The position numbers were made by a program, and so were the translations under genes. Positions 8,712-18,245 of a stretch of DNA of 64,000 bases are shown here, piece after piece (within the stretch, counting starts at the first letter, position 1; every line of letters begins with the position of its first letter). Below the pieces are notes generated by a model. That model was not told the origin of the DNA. It saw nothing but the letters and a program-made list of their open reading frames with translations, and did not search any database. Source of the DNA: an uncultured Tessaracoccus sp. (lineage in GTDB: Bacteria > Actinomycetota > Actinomycetes > Propionibacteriales > Propionibacteriaceae); the NCBI RefSeq assembly GCF_947286155.1, contig NZ_CAMYPD010000002.1, positions 1 to 64,000 on the forward strand. Reading direction: 5' to 3'.

Positions 8712-10391
8712 TTAGGCTGCCTTAAGCTTGCTCAGCACAAGGACCACTGCGACGTTGGTCGGGTCCGGTACCGCGTAGGGATCTTCCTGCGTGGGCCAGC
8801 CTTCGAACTGACGAGTGTTGTACACGCCGATGTTGGGACGCGTCCCAACCGGCATGCTCGGCACTTCCTCAACGAAGATCTCCTGGGCCTGGGCTAGGGC
8901 CGCTGCACGGTCGTCTTCGTTTGATGCGGTCGCGTACGCCTCGAGCGCCTTAGTAGCCTCGGGGCTATCGAATCTTCCGAAGTTGTAGTCAGCCGCTTCT
9001 CCCACCGGCTTCAGCCAGCGCCCGTCCATGGTGTCACTGTAGATGTCGTAGGGTGTGGCACCAGTGTCGGTCCAGTGCAAGATGGCCTGGAATTCGCCCT
9101 TGGACTTAGCCTCCCACCACGTGTCGGCGTCGGGTGTGTTGAGTGCTGCCTCGACACCGAGCGCCTTGGCAGCATCGGCTATCAGACTGATTCCTGTGAC
9201 GTAGTCGTTCCATCCCTGCGGAACGCTCAGTTTGAAGGTCACAGCCTCACCCTGGGGGTCAAGCAGCTTCTGGTTGCCGTCCCAGGTGTAGCCAGCGTCT
9301 TGGAGCACCTTCTTGGCACCGTCGACGTCCACCTTGTACTCCTGGTTCTTGTACTTATCGACGATGAAGGCGTCACCAGCAGGAGTCGGCAAGCCAGTCA
9401 CCGACATCAACGCCGGGACACTCCCCTCACGAGCAATCTCCGCATGCTTCGCCCTATCAATCACCATGTTCATCGCCTTGCGGAAAGCAACGTCGTTGAA
9501 CGGCTTCGTCGTAGCGTTGACAAACATGGTGTCGACTCCCAGACCGGCGGGAGCCCAATATCTGTTGTGTTCCTTGTCCTTGCTCAGGAAGGCACTCTCA
9601 ACGTTGGGGATGAATGCTTGAGCCCAATCGGCGTCTCCACTGGCCAGGGCATTGGTCAGGGCCGTGTTGTCATTGTACGAGACGTAATAGAGTGTCGCCA
9701 CGGCCGGCGTACCCTTCCAATAATCGTCGCGGGCAGTGAGTTCAACACTCTGTGAGGTGAACTTGGAGAGCTTGTACGGACCTGTGCCGACTGGCTCCTT
9801 GTTATCAAACTTGACCGGATCGCCCACTGACTCCCAGACGTGCTTCGGCACTATCTGACGCTGGAGCACCTTGTCGACCTTCACGAAGACAGATTTCTCG
9901 AACGTCACCGTGACCTTGTCCCCATCAGCCGAGACATCCTTGATGCCAAGGTTGGCTCCATCTAAAGCAGGGCTGTTTTTCACCAGTTCGAAGGTGAAGG
10001 CGATGTCCTGGGCAGTGAACTCCTTGCCATCACTCCATTTCACTCCGTCGCGCGCAGTGAACTCGATCGAGGTGTAGTCATCGTTCCACTGGAATTCCTT
10101 GGCCAGCCAAGGCTCGGGCTCCGCACTTGGGTCGATCAGATTCACGATGGCCAACGGCTCGTAGATAACATTGCTGTAGGAGAGTCGGGACGCAGACCCA
10201 TCGCCTACGAACGGATTGTTGTTCTGGGTCGTAATCGGCCCATCCGGCTTCGCGATGGTGAGCGAACCAGTACTTCCACCGCTATCCCCCGTGTTCCCCT
10301 TGCTGCCATTGTCCGGATCTCCGCCGCAGCCCACCAGGCCGATAGCGAATGCCAGACCCAGGGCTACTGCTTTCAAGGCTCTCAGCTTCAT
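8712..10391 (-). CDS. Extracellular solute-binding lipoprotein, family 5 (peptide/oligosaccharide ABC importer)
   Basis: A 559-residue lipoprotein that captures substrate outside the membrane for the downstream importer. The start MKLRALKAVALGLAFAIGLVGCGG gives a signal peptide with a lipobox (LVGC), and Ser/Gly-rich linker sequence follows. Family 5 features include WLAKEFQWNDDYTSIEFTARDGVKWSDGKEFTAQDIAFTFEL. An in-frame ATG at 10418 would add nine residues before the signal peptide. The ATG at 10391 is preceded by GGAGGAAAT and is preferred. Family 5 proteins bind peptides, nickel or beta-gluco-oligosaccharides; the glucan hydrolase neighbours favour the last. Confidence 0.9.
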   Translation of the reverse strand: MKLRALKAVALGLAFAIGLVGCGGDPDNGSKGNTGDSGGSTGSLTIAKPDGPITTQNNNPFVGDGSASRLSYSNVIYEPLAIVNLIDPSAEPEPWLAKEFQWNDDYTSIEFTARDGVKWSDGKEFTAQDIAFTFELVKNSPALDGANLGIKDVSADGDKVTVTFEKSVFVKVDKVLQRQIVPKHVWESVGDPVKFDNKEPVGTGPYKLSKFTSQSVELTARDDYWKGTPAVATLYYVSYNDNTALTNALASGDADWAQAFIPNVESAFLSKDKEHNRYWAPAGLGVDTMFVNATTKPFNDVAFRKAMNMVIDRAKHAEIAREGSVPALMSVTGLPTPAGDAFIVDKYKNQEYKVDVDGAKKVLQDAGYTWDGNQKLLDPQGEAVTFKLSVPQGWNDYVTGISLIADAAKALGVEAALNTPDADTWWEAKSKGEFQAILHWTDTGATPYDIYSDTMDGRWLKPVGEAADYNFGRFDSPEATKALEAYATASNEDDRAAALAQAQEIFVEEVPSMPVGTRPNIGVYNTRQFEGWPTQEDPYAVPDPTNVAVVLVLSKLKAA

Positions 10392-10439
10392 TGCTATTTC
10401 CTCCATCTCATCGGCCACATCGCCGAAACTACGAAATAG

Positions 10440-10455
10440 CTTACCTACCGGTAAG
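10440..10455. promoter_or_regulatory. Putative TetR operator between importer and regulator genes
   Basis: The inverted repeat CTTACCTACCGGTAAG, with 6-bp arms CTTACC/GGTAAG, lies in the divergent gap between the binding-protein gene and the TetR gene. Binding here could control both directions. A looser related sequence, CTACCAACTGGTCAGTAAG (11201-11219), lies downstream of the TetR gene and before the GH30 gene. The role is inferred from position and symmetry. Confidence 0.5.
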
Positions 10456-10523
10456 TCAGCAACACAAGGGGTACCCTCAGTTCAACGCAGATCCTGCATC
10501 CGAGCACGTGAGGTGATGATTCA

Positions 10524-11159
10524 ATGAGCCAGCCGCGTCAACGAGTAAGCCGCGCCGCGCGACGCCAACAGATTCTGGACGCCGCCACACGGGTTTTCGG
10601 ATCAAAAGGCACCAGCGCCGGCACCCTGCAGGAGATCGCCGATCAGGTCGGCATCACCCGCGCAGGAGTGCTGCACCATTTCGGCTCGAAAGACAACCTC
10701 TTACAAGCGGTACTGGAATACCGGGACCGCTCCGACGTCGCCGAGCTCCCCGAGCAGCATGTACCTCAAGGAGCCGATTGGTTTCACCATCTCGTCCACA
10801 CTGCTGTCGAGAACACACAGCGCCCAGGCATCGTCCAAGCCTATGTCGTCCTGTCCTCGGAAGCCGTAACCGAGGGGCACCCCGCTACCCCGTTCTTCCA
10901 GCATCGCTACTCCGCACTGCGAGAGGAGGGTGTGGCAGCAATCCGAGAAACATGGCCCCACGCAGACCTAGACCCCAAGAAAGTCGAACTTGCGGCGGCT
11001 TGCATTCCCGCCATCATGGATGGGCTGCAGGTCCAATGGCTTCTAGATCCCGAGCGCATTGATCTAGCCCAAGCTACAGCTTTCTGCTTTGAGGCCCTCC
11101 TCAGCGCAGTCCTCCCTTCCGACGCTGAGCCACTTGAATTGCCTGTAACCCCCTCATGA
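10524..11159 (+). CDS. TetR-family transcriptional regulator of the beta-glucan locus
   Basis: A 211-residue TetR-type regulator with an N-terminal helix-turn-helix (residues ~10-57: ARRQQILDAATRVFGSKG through GITRAGVLHHFGSKDNLLQAVLEYRD) and a helical C-terminal ligand domain. It is divergent from the importer operon and lies upstream of the GH30 gene in the same direction. The likely job is to repress the locus until a sugar ligand appears. GAGGTGA precedes the ATG. The ligand cannot be read from sequence. Confidence 0.88.
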   Translation: MSQPRQRVSRAARRQQILDAATRVFGSKGTSAGTLQEIADQVGITRAGVLHHFGSKDNLLQAVLEYRDRSDVAELPEQHVPQGADWFHHLVHTAVENTQRPGIVQAYVVLSSEAVTEGHPATPFFQHRYSALREEGVAAIRETWPHADLDPKKVELAAACIPAIMDGLQVQWLLDPERIDLAQATAFCFEALLSAVLPSDAEPLELPVTPS

Positions 11160-11406
11160 GCTGGGATACAGCCCCAATTTCGACGATTTCCTCAAATCGC
11201 CTACCAACTGGTCAGTAAGTAGTGTAGACATACTTCTATCCCCGCAAGCGCATCACTATGACCGCTCATTGGGGAGGGCACTCCGGTGGGCACGAGTCGT
11301 CGACGCTCGCGCCATCGCAGCGCTCGACTCGCACTCTGGGCCGACAGGGCAGTCCGGCTGACAAGGTGCGAAGGATGAGGAAACCACACCACTACAGGAG
11401 ATCGCA

Positions 11407-13683
11407 ATGAAGTCCAGATTCATAGTGAATGGGGCACTTGCAGTGGGGCTTGCGATTGGCGCAGCATCATCGCCGCCTCCCACAGCCGCCGCTGATCCGC
11501 TGCCCGACGAAACGCTGACGGTACACATCACAGACCCGACGAACGACCTTCGACTCGCCAAAAGAACAGTGCAGTGGCGATCAGGCGCAGGATCGGACAG
11601 GAATGCGATTCCGGTTGACCCAACGCGCCGTTACCAGAGCATGATCGGTTTCGGAGCCTCGATGACAGACTCCTCCGCCCGCAATCTTGCGAGCCTATCC
11701 CCGGCACAACATCGGGCAGCCATCGAGGATCTCTTCGGCGCAGAGGGCTTGCGCCTCAACCTGCTGCGAGTTCCACTGGGCGCATCGGATTTCAGCGGAC
11801 AGGGCTCGTACACCTATAACGATCTGCCCGCAGACCAGCGCGACGATAAGCTGCAGCACGTCTCGCTGGACAGGGATCGCGAGAACGTATTCCCCCAGCT
11901 CCAGGCGGCCAACAGCGCCGCAGGCTCCAAGCTCACGCTGATCGGCTCACCATGGACCGCGCCCGCATGGATGAAGGAGTCACAGAGCCTCCACGGAGGG
12001 AGCCTGCGCAGCGATTCGCAGGATGCGTTCGCCCGCTATCTGGCTCGAGTCGCATCGCTGTACCAGCAGATCGGATTACCACTGGACTATCTCACAATTC
12101 AGAATGAGCCCCTCCATACATCTGACGGCTATCCCACCATGCAGATGGACGTCCAACAAGCTCAGGCTATAACCCAGAAACTCGAATCAGAACTGACGAC
12201 GAATAGCCCAGAAACCAGAATCCTCACCTACGACCATAACTGGGACGTCAGCGCCTATACCTCTCAAGTGCTCGCCAACGCCGGTAGCACCGTTGAGGGC
12301 ACCGCATGGCACTGTTACGGCGGTCAGGCTATAACCCAAAGCCAGGTACACAACGCGTTCCCCGGACGAACAGCCCACCTTACGGAATGCTCCGGAGGTG
12401 ACTGGCAGGGATCGACAGCCGACGCTTTCGCAGGGACCATGTACGTACTCACGCAGGCACCAGCCCACTGGGCGCGCAGCGTTACGCTGTGGAACCTGGC
12501 ACTCGATACGAATCACGGCCCCACCAATGGCGGCTGCGACAACTGTCGTGGCGTGATCACGGTGCATCCGGACGGCACCTGGAACAAGGAGATCGAATAC
12601 TGGGCATTGGCACACTTCAGCAGATTCGTCGAACCAGGGGCGAGACGGATCGCGTCCGGCACGCTAGCTGGAGTCAACAACGTTGCATTCACCAACCCCG
12701 ACGGCACACATGTACTCGTCGCCCACAATACAGACGACACTGAGCGAGAAGTGAGCCTTCGCTTCGGCGACCGCCACGCATCGTTCACCATTCCCGCCCA
12801 TGGGGCGGCTACCGTCTCTTGGCACGGCCAGGGGCAGGAATTGGCGACGGGAAGCGTCGACCTGCATTGGGGGAACGGACTAACCGCGACGTTCGACCAG
12901 GCGGTTATCGAAGACATGGATTCCATCCTCATCGATGGGAGGTGGTTCCACTGGAATGCTCCCGCTGGGGCTGACCCACGCATCCCGGGCAAGCTACAAA
13001 GCCTCGACCGCTCGCGTTGGCGTGCTTCCGCTTCTAATGAGGCCTCCGAGGCGGACAAGGCCATCGACGGCGATCCATCAACGCGTTGGAGCAGCGGCAT
13101 CGGATTGAGCGACGGACAATGGCTCCAGATCGACCTTGGCGCCCGGACCGAATTCGACCGCATCGTCTTGGACAATGCTTCCTCGCCCAACGATTTCTCG
13201 AGACGCTTCAGCATCGAGGTCTCCGACGACGCCCAACACTGGCGACGCATCGCTCGGGTTGCAGGGACTCCGTCGAACTCTCAGGTGCAGCTCGCGCCCA
13301 CTTCGGCCCGCTACGTGCGAATCCTCAACCACAGCAACTCTGGCAGCTGGTGGTCCGTCCACGAGGTGGACGTCCTGAGAACCATCACTGATACTTCACC
13401 GCCGGCTGGCACGCTTCTGACAGCTGAGGCAGCACTCGGATCCGAGATGAGTCTCCGCGGCTGGTTCAATGCCAGCGATGTAGGCCAACAATTCGTTACA
13501 AAGTTGGGGAGCGTCACCTTTACCGGCGAACTGCCACCCCAGGGGGCCTTCACTCTCGCACACGAGGGCAGTGACTCCGTGGATGCACCGAGTCCCGACG
13601 ACGACGTCGATGATGAGCCTTCACTACCGGCGCCACCCAAGCCCGACAAGCCACCCATCGGACTACCCTCCACTGGAACCTAA
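11407..13683 (+). CDS. Secreted glycoside hydrolase family 30 with C-terminal F5/8-type carbohydrate-binding domain
   Basis: A 758-residue secreted enzyme of GH30, a family of glucosylceramidases and endo-beta-1,6-glucanases. It has an N-terminal signal peptide (hydrophobic residues ~7-22, cleavage near AAADP). The catalytic barrel contains the acid/base Glu in YLTIQNEPLH and the nucleophile Glu in HLTECSGGDW. A discoidin/F5/8-type (CBM32-like) domain follows at about residues 540-660 (SASNEASEADKAIDGDPSTRWSS). The tail is Pro/Asp/Lys-rich and ends LPSTGT followed directly by the stop, so the LPXTG motif lacks the hydrophobic segment and basic tail of a sorting signal. With the GH3 enzyme and importer it suggests external beta-glucan attack. 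Confidence 0.88.
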   Translation: MKSRFIVNGALAVGLAIGAASSPPPTAAADPLPDETLTVHITDPTNDLRLAKRTVQWRSGAGSDRNAIPVDPTRRYQSMIGFGASMTDSSARNLASLSPAQHRAAIEDLFGAEGLRLNLLRVPLGASDFSGQGSYTYNDLPADQRDDKLQHVSLDRDRENVFPQLQAANSAAGSKLTLIGSPWTAPAWMKESQSLHGGSLRSDSQDAFARYLARVASLYQQIGLPLDYLTIQNEPLHTSDGYPTMQMDVQQAQAITQKLESELTTNSPETRILTYDHNWDVSAYTSQVLANAGSTVEGTAWHCYGGQAITQSQVHNAFPGRTAHLTECSGGDWQGSTADAFAGTMYVLTQAPAHWARSVTLWNLALDTNHGPTNGGCDNCRGVITVHPDGTWNKEIEYWALAHFSRFVEPGARRIASGTLAGVNNVAFTNPDGTHVLVAHNTDDTEREVSLRFGDRHASFTIPAHGAATVSWHGQGQELATGSVDLHWGNGLTATFDQAVIEDMDSILIDGRWFHWNAPAGADPRIPGKLQSLDRSRWRASASNEASEADKAIDGDPSTRWSSGIGLSDGQWLQIDLGARTEFDRIVLDNASSPNDFSRRFSIEVSDDAQHWRRIARVAGTPSNSQVQLAPTSARYVRILNHSNSGSWWSVHEVDVLRTITDTSPPAGTLLTAEAALGSEMSLRGWFNASDVGQQFVTKLGSVTFTGELPPQGAFTLAHEGSDSVDAPSPDDDVDDEPSLPAPPKPDKPPIGLPSTGT

Positions 13684-13698
13684 TTCATGCCCGCTGTG

Positions 13699-13726
13699 CC
13701 GGGCCAGTACGCAGATCCTGGCCCGG
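13699..13726 (+). terminator. Terminator hairpin after the GH30 gene
   Basis: Arms CCGGGCCA and TGGCCCGG pair perfectly across a 12-base loop 15 bases after the GH30 stop. The hairpin confirms that the GH30 reading frame really ends there and is not continued by a downstream hydrophobic segment. Confidence 0.65.
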
Positions 13727-13750
13727 TACTCTTCTACCCACTTCATGCAA

Positions 13751-13776
13751 GTCGTTGCGCAACGTTACGCAACGAC
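13751..13776. promoter_or_regulatory. Putative LacI/MalR-type operator upstream of glgP
   Basis: Perfect 9-bp inverted arms GTCGTTGCG and CGCAACGAC flank CAACGTTA about 47 bases before the glgP start. The core contains TTGCGCAAC and AACGTTACG, and both also occur in the malE/LacI divergent promoter region (24802-24856). This points to shared control by the LacI-family regulator encoded at 24885. The shared words are seen; the regulation is inferred. Confidence 0.55.
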
Positions 13777-13822
13777 TGCAACGCCCGTCGACAGGCCCGC
13801 CCTGGGTCGGTACGATGCAGGC

Positions 13823-16378
13823 ATGGCTGAAACTGCGCATTCGAACGGCAACTTCCAGGCCGACGAGACCCCCAACGTTGATCACCGGGTATTTGGTCCT
13901 TCAAGCGAGCCGACCCACGCGTTGGCAATCGCCCCTGTCGCTACACCCCCGCACACGGTTGACGGCTTCGTGAAGGAGTTCCTGCACGAGCTCAACACCA
14001 CGCAGGGCGTGACCCTCGAGACGGCCAGCATTAACGACCAGTACATGGCGTTAGCGCTCACCGTCCGCAACTACCTGATGGCCCGCTGGCTGGAAACCAC
14101 CAAGGCAAATCAGCGAAACCACAGCAAGACCGTCGGCTACCTCTCCGCCGAGTACCTCCTCGGCCGCCAGCTCGGCAACGCGTTGCAGGCTTCCGACCTC
14201 AGCAAGATCGCAGAGGAAGGCCTCAAGCAGTGCGGCATTGAGTTGTGGCGTCTGCGGGCACAGGAAGTCGAACCGGGCCTCGGCAACGGCGGCCTCGGCC
14301 GACTCGCCGCCTGCTTCATTGATTCGCTCGCGACGATGAACGTGTCCTGCATTGGCTACGGCATCCGCTACGAATACGGCATCTTCCGCCAGACCTTCGT
14401 CGACGGACGCCAGGTCGAGCAGCCCGACACCTGGCTCGCGCTCGGCTCCCCGTGGGAGTTCCCGCACCCCGAGGCTTCCGTCAAGGTGAACTTCGGCGGC
14501 CACACCGAGAGTTACACCGACGACAACGGCCGCGAGCGCACTCGCTGGGTCCCCGCGTGGGACGTCCAGGCGGTGCCCTACAACTACATGGTGCCGGGCT
14601 TCAAGAACGGCTGCGTGAACACCCTGCGTCTGTGGTCGGCTGAGGCGACGCGCGCGTTCGACCTCCAGATCTTCAACGCGGGCGATTACGCGCAGGCGGT
14701 ACGCGCCCAGACCTTCGCAGAGAACATCTCGAAGGTGCTCTACCCCGAAGACTCCACCCCGCAGGGCAAGGAACTCCGCCTGCAGCAGCAGTACTTCTTC
14801 GTGGCCGCGTCGATCCGCGACTTCATCCGCAGCCTCGAGGACGACTTCGACCTGCACAACCTCCACGAGCGCATCGTCTTCCAGCTCAACGACACCCACC
14901 CCGTCATCGGCGTCCCCGAGCTCATGCGTGTGCTCATCGATGAGGAGGGTTTCGAGTGGGACGAGGCCTGGGAAGTCACGTCGAAGTGTTTCGCATACAC
15001 CTGCCACACGCTGCTGCCAGAAGCCCTCGAAGTATGGCCGACGGAGCTGCTGGGCCGCCTGCTCCCCCGCCACCTGGAGATCATCTACCGCATCAACGAG
15101 GAGTTCCTCGACGAGGTGCGTTCCGCGTTCCCAGGCGACGAGGTGCGCGTCGGGCGCATGTCCATCATCGCCGAGTACCCCGAGCGTTCCGTGCGCATGG
15201 CGCACCTCGCGGCAGTCGCCGGCATCAAGATCAACGGTGTCGCCGAGCTCCACTCCCAGCTGCTGCGCGACAAGGTGCTCAAGGACTTCGCCGAGCTGTG
15301 GCCCGACAAGTTCACGAACGTCACGAACGGCATCACGCCCCGTCGCTTCATCCGCATGGCGAACTACAAGCTCTCGGATCTCATTAGCGACACCATCGGC
15401 AAGGGCTGGGTGAACGACCTCGAACGCCTGCGCGAGCTGGAGCCCTTCGCGGAAGACGACGAGTTCCGCGCCCGGTTCCGTGAGGCCAAGGCGTTCAACA
15501 AGACACGCCTGACGAACCTCCTCGCCAAGCGCGACGGCATCGAGCTCCCCGACGGACACCTCCTCGATGTGATGGTCAAGCGTCTGCACGAGTACAAGCG
15601 TCAGTCGCTGAAGCTCATGCACATCGTCTCGCTGTACGAGCAGGTGATCTCCGGCAAACTCCAGGCCTCGGATATCACGCCGCGCACCGTCGTCTTCGGC
15701 GCGAAGGCCGCCCCCGGCTACCGCCTGGCGAAAGACACCATCCACCTCATCAACAAGGTGGCCGAAGTCATCAACGCCGACGAGCGCCTCGAGGGGCGCC
15801 TCAAGGTGGCCTTCCCGGCGAACTACAACGTCACCCTCGCCGAGAAACTCATCCCAGCGGCCGACCTCTCGGAGCAGATCTCGCTCGCGGGCATGGAGGC
15901 CTCCGGCACAGGCAACATGAAGTTCGCCCTAAACGGCGCGCTCACCATCGGTACGGACGACGGCGCCAACGTCGAAATCCGCAAGTTCGTGGGCGACGAC
16001 AATTTCTTCCTGTTCGGCATGACCGAGCCGGAAGTGGCCGAGCTGCACCAGAAGGGCTATCAGCCGGGCGAGTACTACTCGAAGGACCCGCAGCTCAAGG
16101 CGGCCGTCGACCTCATCTCGTCGGGGGCCTTCTCCGACGGCAACCGCAGCACCTTCGAGTCGCTGGTCTCCAGCTGGCTCTACCACGACCGCTTCATGCT
16201 GTTCGCCGACTTCGCCTCCTACATGGACAAGCAGGCCGAGGTGGAAGCGAAGTACGCCGACACCGACGCATGGACGCGCTCCGCGATCTTGAACGTCGCC
16301 CGCTGCGGCTACTTCACCTCCGACCGCTCCATGCGCGACTACATGCAGCGCATCTGGAACATCACCCCAAGGTTCTAA
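13823..16378 (+). CDS. glgP: Glycogen/starch/alpha-glucan phosphorylase
   Basis: An 851-residue GT35 phosphorylase that releases glucose-1-phosphate from glycogen or maltodextrin. Diagnostic segments include KTVGYLSAEYLLGRQLGN, EPGLGNGGLGRLAACFIDS, FQLNDTHPVIGVPELMRVL, FTNVTNGITPRR and the pyridoxal-phosphate motif EASGTGNMKFALNGALTIGT, where Lys700 should carry the cofactor. The ATG at 13823 was chosen because homologues begin close to this point and the longer reading frame from 13571 overlaps the GH30 gene. A strong hairpin follows. A shared operator suggests coordination with maltodextrin uptake at 20905-27469. Confidence 0.95.
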   Translation: MAETAHSNGNFQADETPNVDHRVFGPSSEPTHALAIAPVATPPHTVDGFVKEFLHELNTTQGVTLETASINDQYMALALTVRNYLMARWLETTKANQRNHSKTVGYLSAEYLLGRQLGNALQASDLSKIAEEGLKQCGIELWRLRAQEVEPGLGNGGLGRLAACFIDSLATMNVSCIGYGIRYEYGIFRQTFVDGRQVEQPDTWLALGSPWEFPHPEASVKVNFGGHTESYTDDNGRERTRWVPAWDVQAVPYNYMVPGFKNGCVNTLRLWSAEATRAFDLQIFNAGDYAQAVRAQTFAENISKVLYPEDSTPQGKELRLQQQYFFVAASIRDFIRSLEDDFDLHNLHERIVFQLNDTHPVIGVPELMRVLIDEEGFEWDEAWEVTSKCFAYTCHTLLPEALEVWPTELLGRLLPRHLEIIYRINEEFLDEVRSAFPGDEVRVGRMSIIAEYPERSVRMAHLAAVAGIKINGVAELHSQLLRDKVLKDFAELWPDKFTNVTNGITPRRFIRMANYKLSDLISDTIGKGWVNDLERLRELEPFAEDDEFRARFREAKAFNKTRLTNLLAKRDGIELPDGHLLDVMVKRLHEYKRQSLKLMHIVSLYEQVISGKLQASDITPRTVVFGAKAAPGYRLAKDTIHLINKVAEVINADERLEGRLKVAFPANYNVTLAEKLIPAADLSEQISLAGMEASGTGNMKFALNGALTIGTDDGANVEIRKFVGDDNFFLFGMTEPEVAELHQKGYQPGEYYSKDPQLKAAVDLISSGAFSDGNRSTFESLVSSWLYHDRFMLFADFASYMDKQAEVEAKYADTDAWTRSAILNVARCGYFTSDRSMRDYMQRIWNITPRF

Positions 16379-16396
16379 CCAACCGATATCACTGCA

Positions 16397-16432
16397 CGAA
16401 GCGTGGGCTGACGAACGTCGGCTCACGCTTCG
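16397..16432. terminator. Terminator hairpin after glgP
   Basis: A 17-bp near-perfect stem (CGAAGCGTGGGCTGACG against CGTCGGCTCACGCTTCG, two mismatches) lies in the 77-base convergent gap between glgP and the small membrane-protein gene. It could serve both strands. Confidence 0.75.
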
Positions 16433-16455
16433 TCGCGTCGTAGGGTGACCTAGAT

Positions 16456-16785
16456 TTAGCGTCCGGTGGCGGCAGCCAACGCGCGCGAGAGCACGAAGGC
16501 AGACACCGCGAGCACGAGGGCAAACACGAGATGCCCAATGGAGGCCATCCCCACCACCGCGATGCCGTACACGACGATCTTCGTCATGGCCGCTTTGGCC
16601 GGGGTGCGGGTTCTCGACGACGGTGCAGCCCAGCGCGCCCAAGCGGCCAGCACCACGCACACCGCTGCCACAGCCACGATCCATCCGACGAGGCCACCGC
16701 CGGCTCGGGCATGAAACACAACGCCAATCGACACCCAGGTGAGCAGCTCCACGAGAAACACGAGCATGAAGAGGATCGCTGTCAC
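16456..16785 (-). CDS. Small membrane protein, YrdB/DUF2568-like
   Basis: A 109-residue protein with about four hydrophobic segments (residues ~3-23, 29-48, 66-87, 87-104). The pattern of an N-terminal LVELLTWVSIGVVFHARAG segment fits the YrdB (DUF2568) family of unknown function. It starts with GTG, preceded by GGAGG at a good distance. It stands alone, convergent with glgP and downstream of the lipoprotein gene. No role can be inferred from its neighbours. Confidence 0.6.
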   Translation of the reverse strand: MTAILFMLVFLVELLTWVSIGVVFHARAGGGLVGWIVAVAAVCVVLAAWARWAAPSSRTRTPAKAAMTKIVVYGIAVVGMASIGHLVFALVLAVSAFVLSRALAAATGR

Positions 16786-16862
16786 AGCACCCTCCGATCG
16801 CTCCTATTGAAATCGTTTCCTCACACTGTAGCGGACGCACGGCTCAGGACAGGCAGGGACCC

Positions 16863-18213
16863 TCAGCGCTTTGCCGTCGAATCCCATAGTGCAAGAAAGT
16901 CCTTGCCCCACCCGTATGGCTCTCGCTGCTTGGCCCCACTGAGCGTGTTGTACGCGTCCTCGGCCCTGCCGTCGGCAGTGCTCCAGAAGAGGAGATACTC
17001 ATCGTAGGCCAACTGGATCTGGGCCCGGCCTTCCCACTGATGCGCCCGGAGCACCTCGACGATCCGCCGATAACCCTCCTCCGACTTGAGGTCCGGGCCG
17101 TCAGACGGCGCCTGGAACTCGATGTCGAAGGTGCGCTTCGCCGTGCCTCCCTTGGGCTCGTAGGCGCGCGTCTCAGTCATGCCGGCCTTGTGTGCGTCCA
17201 CGACGATGGGCCCGACGACGCGCCACAACTCCGGCCGCATCCCGAACCCCTTTCCCGCATATCCAGGAGTGACTCGCACATCGAAGTCGGGGAGGCCCTT
17301 CCACTGTTCAGACGAGACCAACGCCACGACCTTGGTGAACGACTCGATATCCGGCACGTCGAGAGCGTAGGAACCGCGGAAGTCCGTGGACCTCAGACGT
17401 GCACCCGTCGTCGCCACCTGTTCGGCCACCTCCGGCTCGTGAGGAAGCCCCTCACGAAGCTCAGACTCCTTGCCCCGCACCTGCCGCCCATCGGGGAACA
17501 CGAGGCGCACATCGTAGCCCTTGAGTGCAGCAGACTCCTTGCCGATCGCTTCGACGACGCTCATCGCCTGCGTGGAATCGCGCACCGCCACCGTCATCCT
17601 TCGCTGCAACACCGTGAACTCGCCAGTCTTCGACGACGCATGCGCAAGCACCCGTTCATAGGCGGCGAACTGCTCGGCCTGGTCCGGGTTTCCGGGGGCG
17701 AGCTCGATCGTCGAGCTATCACCCTTGATACTCAGGGCAGCGCGATCACTGTCGACGACATCGGCTGCGATGAGATCGCGCATCACTGCGACGGGTAAGG
17801 CCTCGTCGGAGAGCTTCACCTGCGCTCTGAGATTGGTAATCGACCCCTGCACCACGGGCTTGTCCGCAAGCCAGCGGATCCACCGTAGGTCGGCCGGCCC
17901 AGGTTGCCGGCCATGATGGTCGTGCTCGTACTCCACCGGCACCTTCCACGGCCCGTGCACGATCATCACCTCCGGCTTACCGTCGCGGCCGGCGTCGTTC
18001 ACGAGTGAAAACAGGGTCTCGCCGAGCGCTTTGAGGTCGTCACATTGCGGGTCAATCTCGATGGTCCACGGCTCGGTATCGTGCTCGAACCGCTCCACGC
18101 ATTCCGTTTGCCCGATACGCTTGAGCGCCTCGGCAGGATCGAGCGACGACTCCCCCCCGCAGGCAACCTGCGAGTAGTAGTAGTACCAATCCGATCACCC
18201 ACACACGTCGCAT
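16863..18213 (-). pseudogene. Lipoprotein of unknown function, reading frame broken at a G7 tract (phase-variable, decayed or sequence error)
   Basis: The main open frame (16863-18098) encodes 411 residues without a signal peptide, from MERFEHDTEPW to LWDSTAKR. Upstream, an ATG at 18213 opens a textbook lipoprotein leader, MRRVWVIGLVLLLLAGC, in a different frame. The two frames meet at a run of seven G (minus strand, 18152-18158). With six G the leader would run straight into ESSLDPAEALKRIGQTECVERF and give a continuous ~450-residue lipoprotein. Either the gene is off through slippage, recently inactivated, or miscounted in this sequence. No family is recognised. It lies 32 bases after purM on the same strand, without a clear ribosome-binding site. 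Confidence 0.72.
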
Positions 18214-18245
18214 GCGTAGAAGTGTAAAGGCCAGCAGGCTCAGCC

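Noticed and set aside
11160..11406. Possible RNA gene or extra ORF between TetR and GH30
   Set aside because: Only short, unsupported frames and a tentative operator-like sequence are seen.
14051..15745. Long minus-strand open frame (564 residues) opposite glgP
   Set aside because: It lies wholly within the phosphorylase gene, has low-complexity Glu/Val/Leu/Ala/Asp composition and no family resemblance. Such antisense frames arise from GC-rich third positions.
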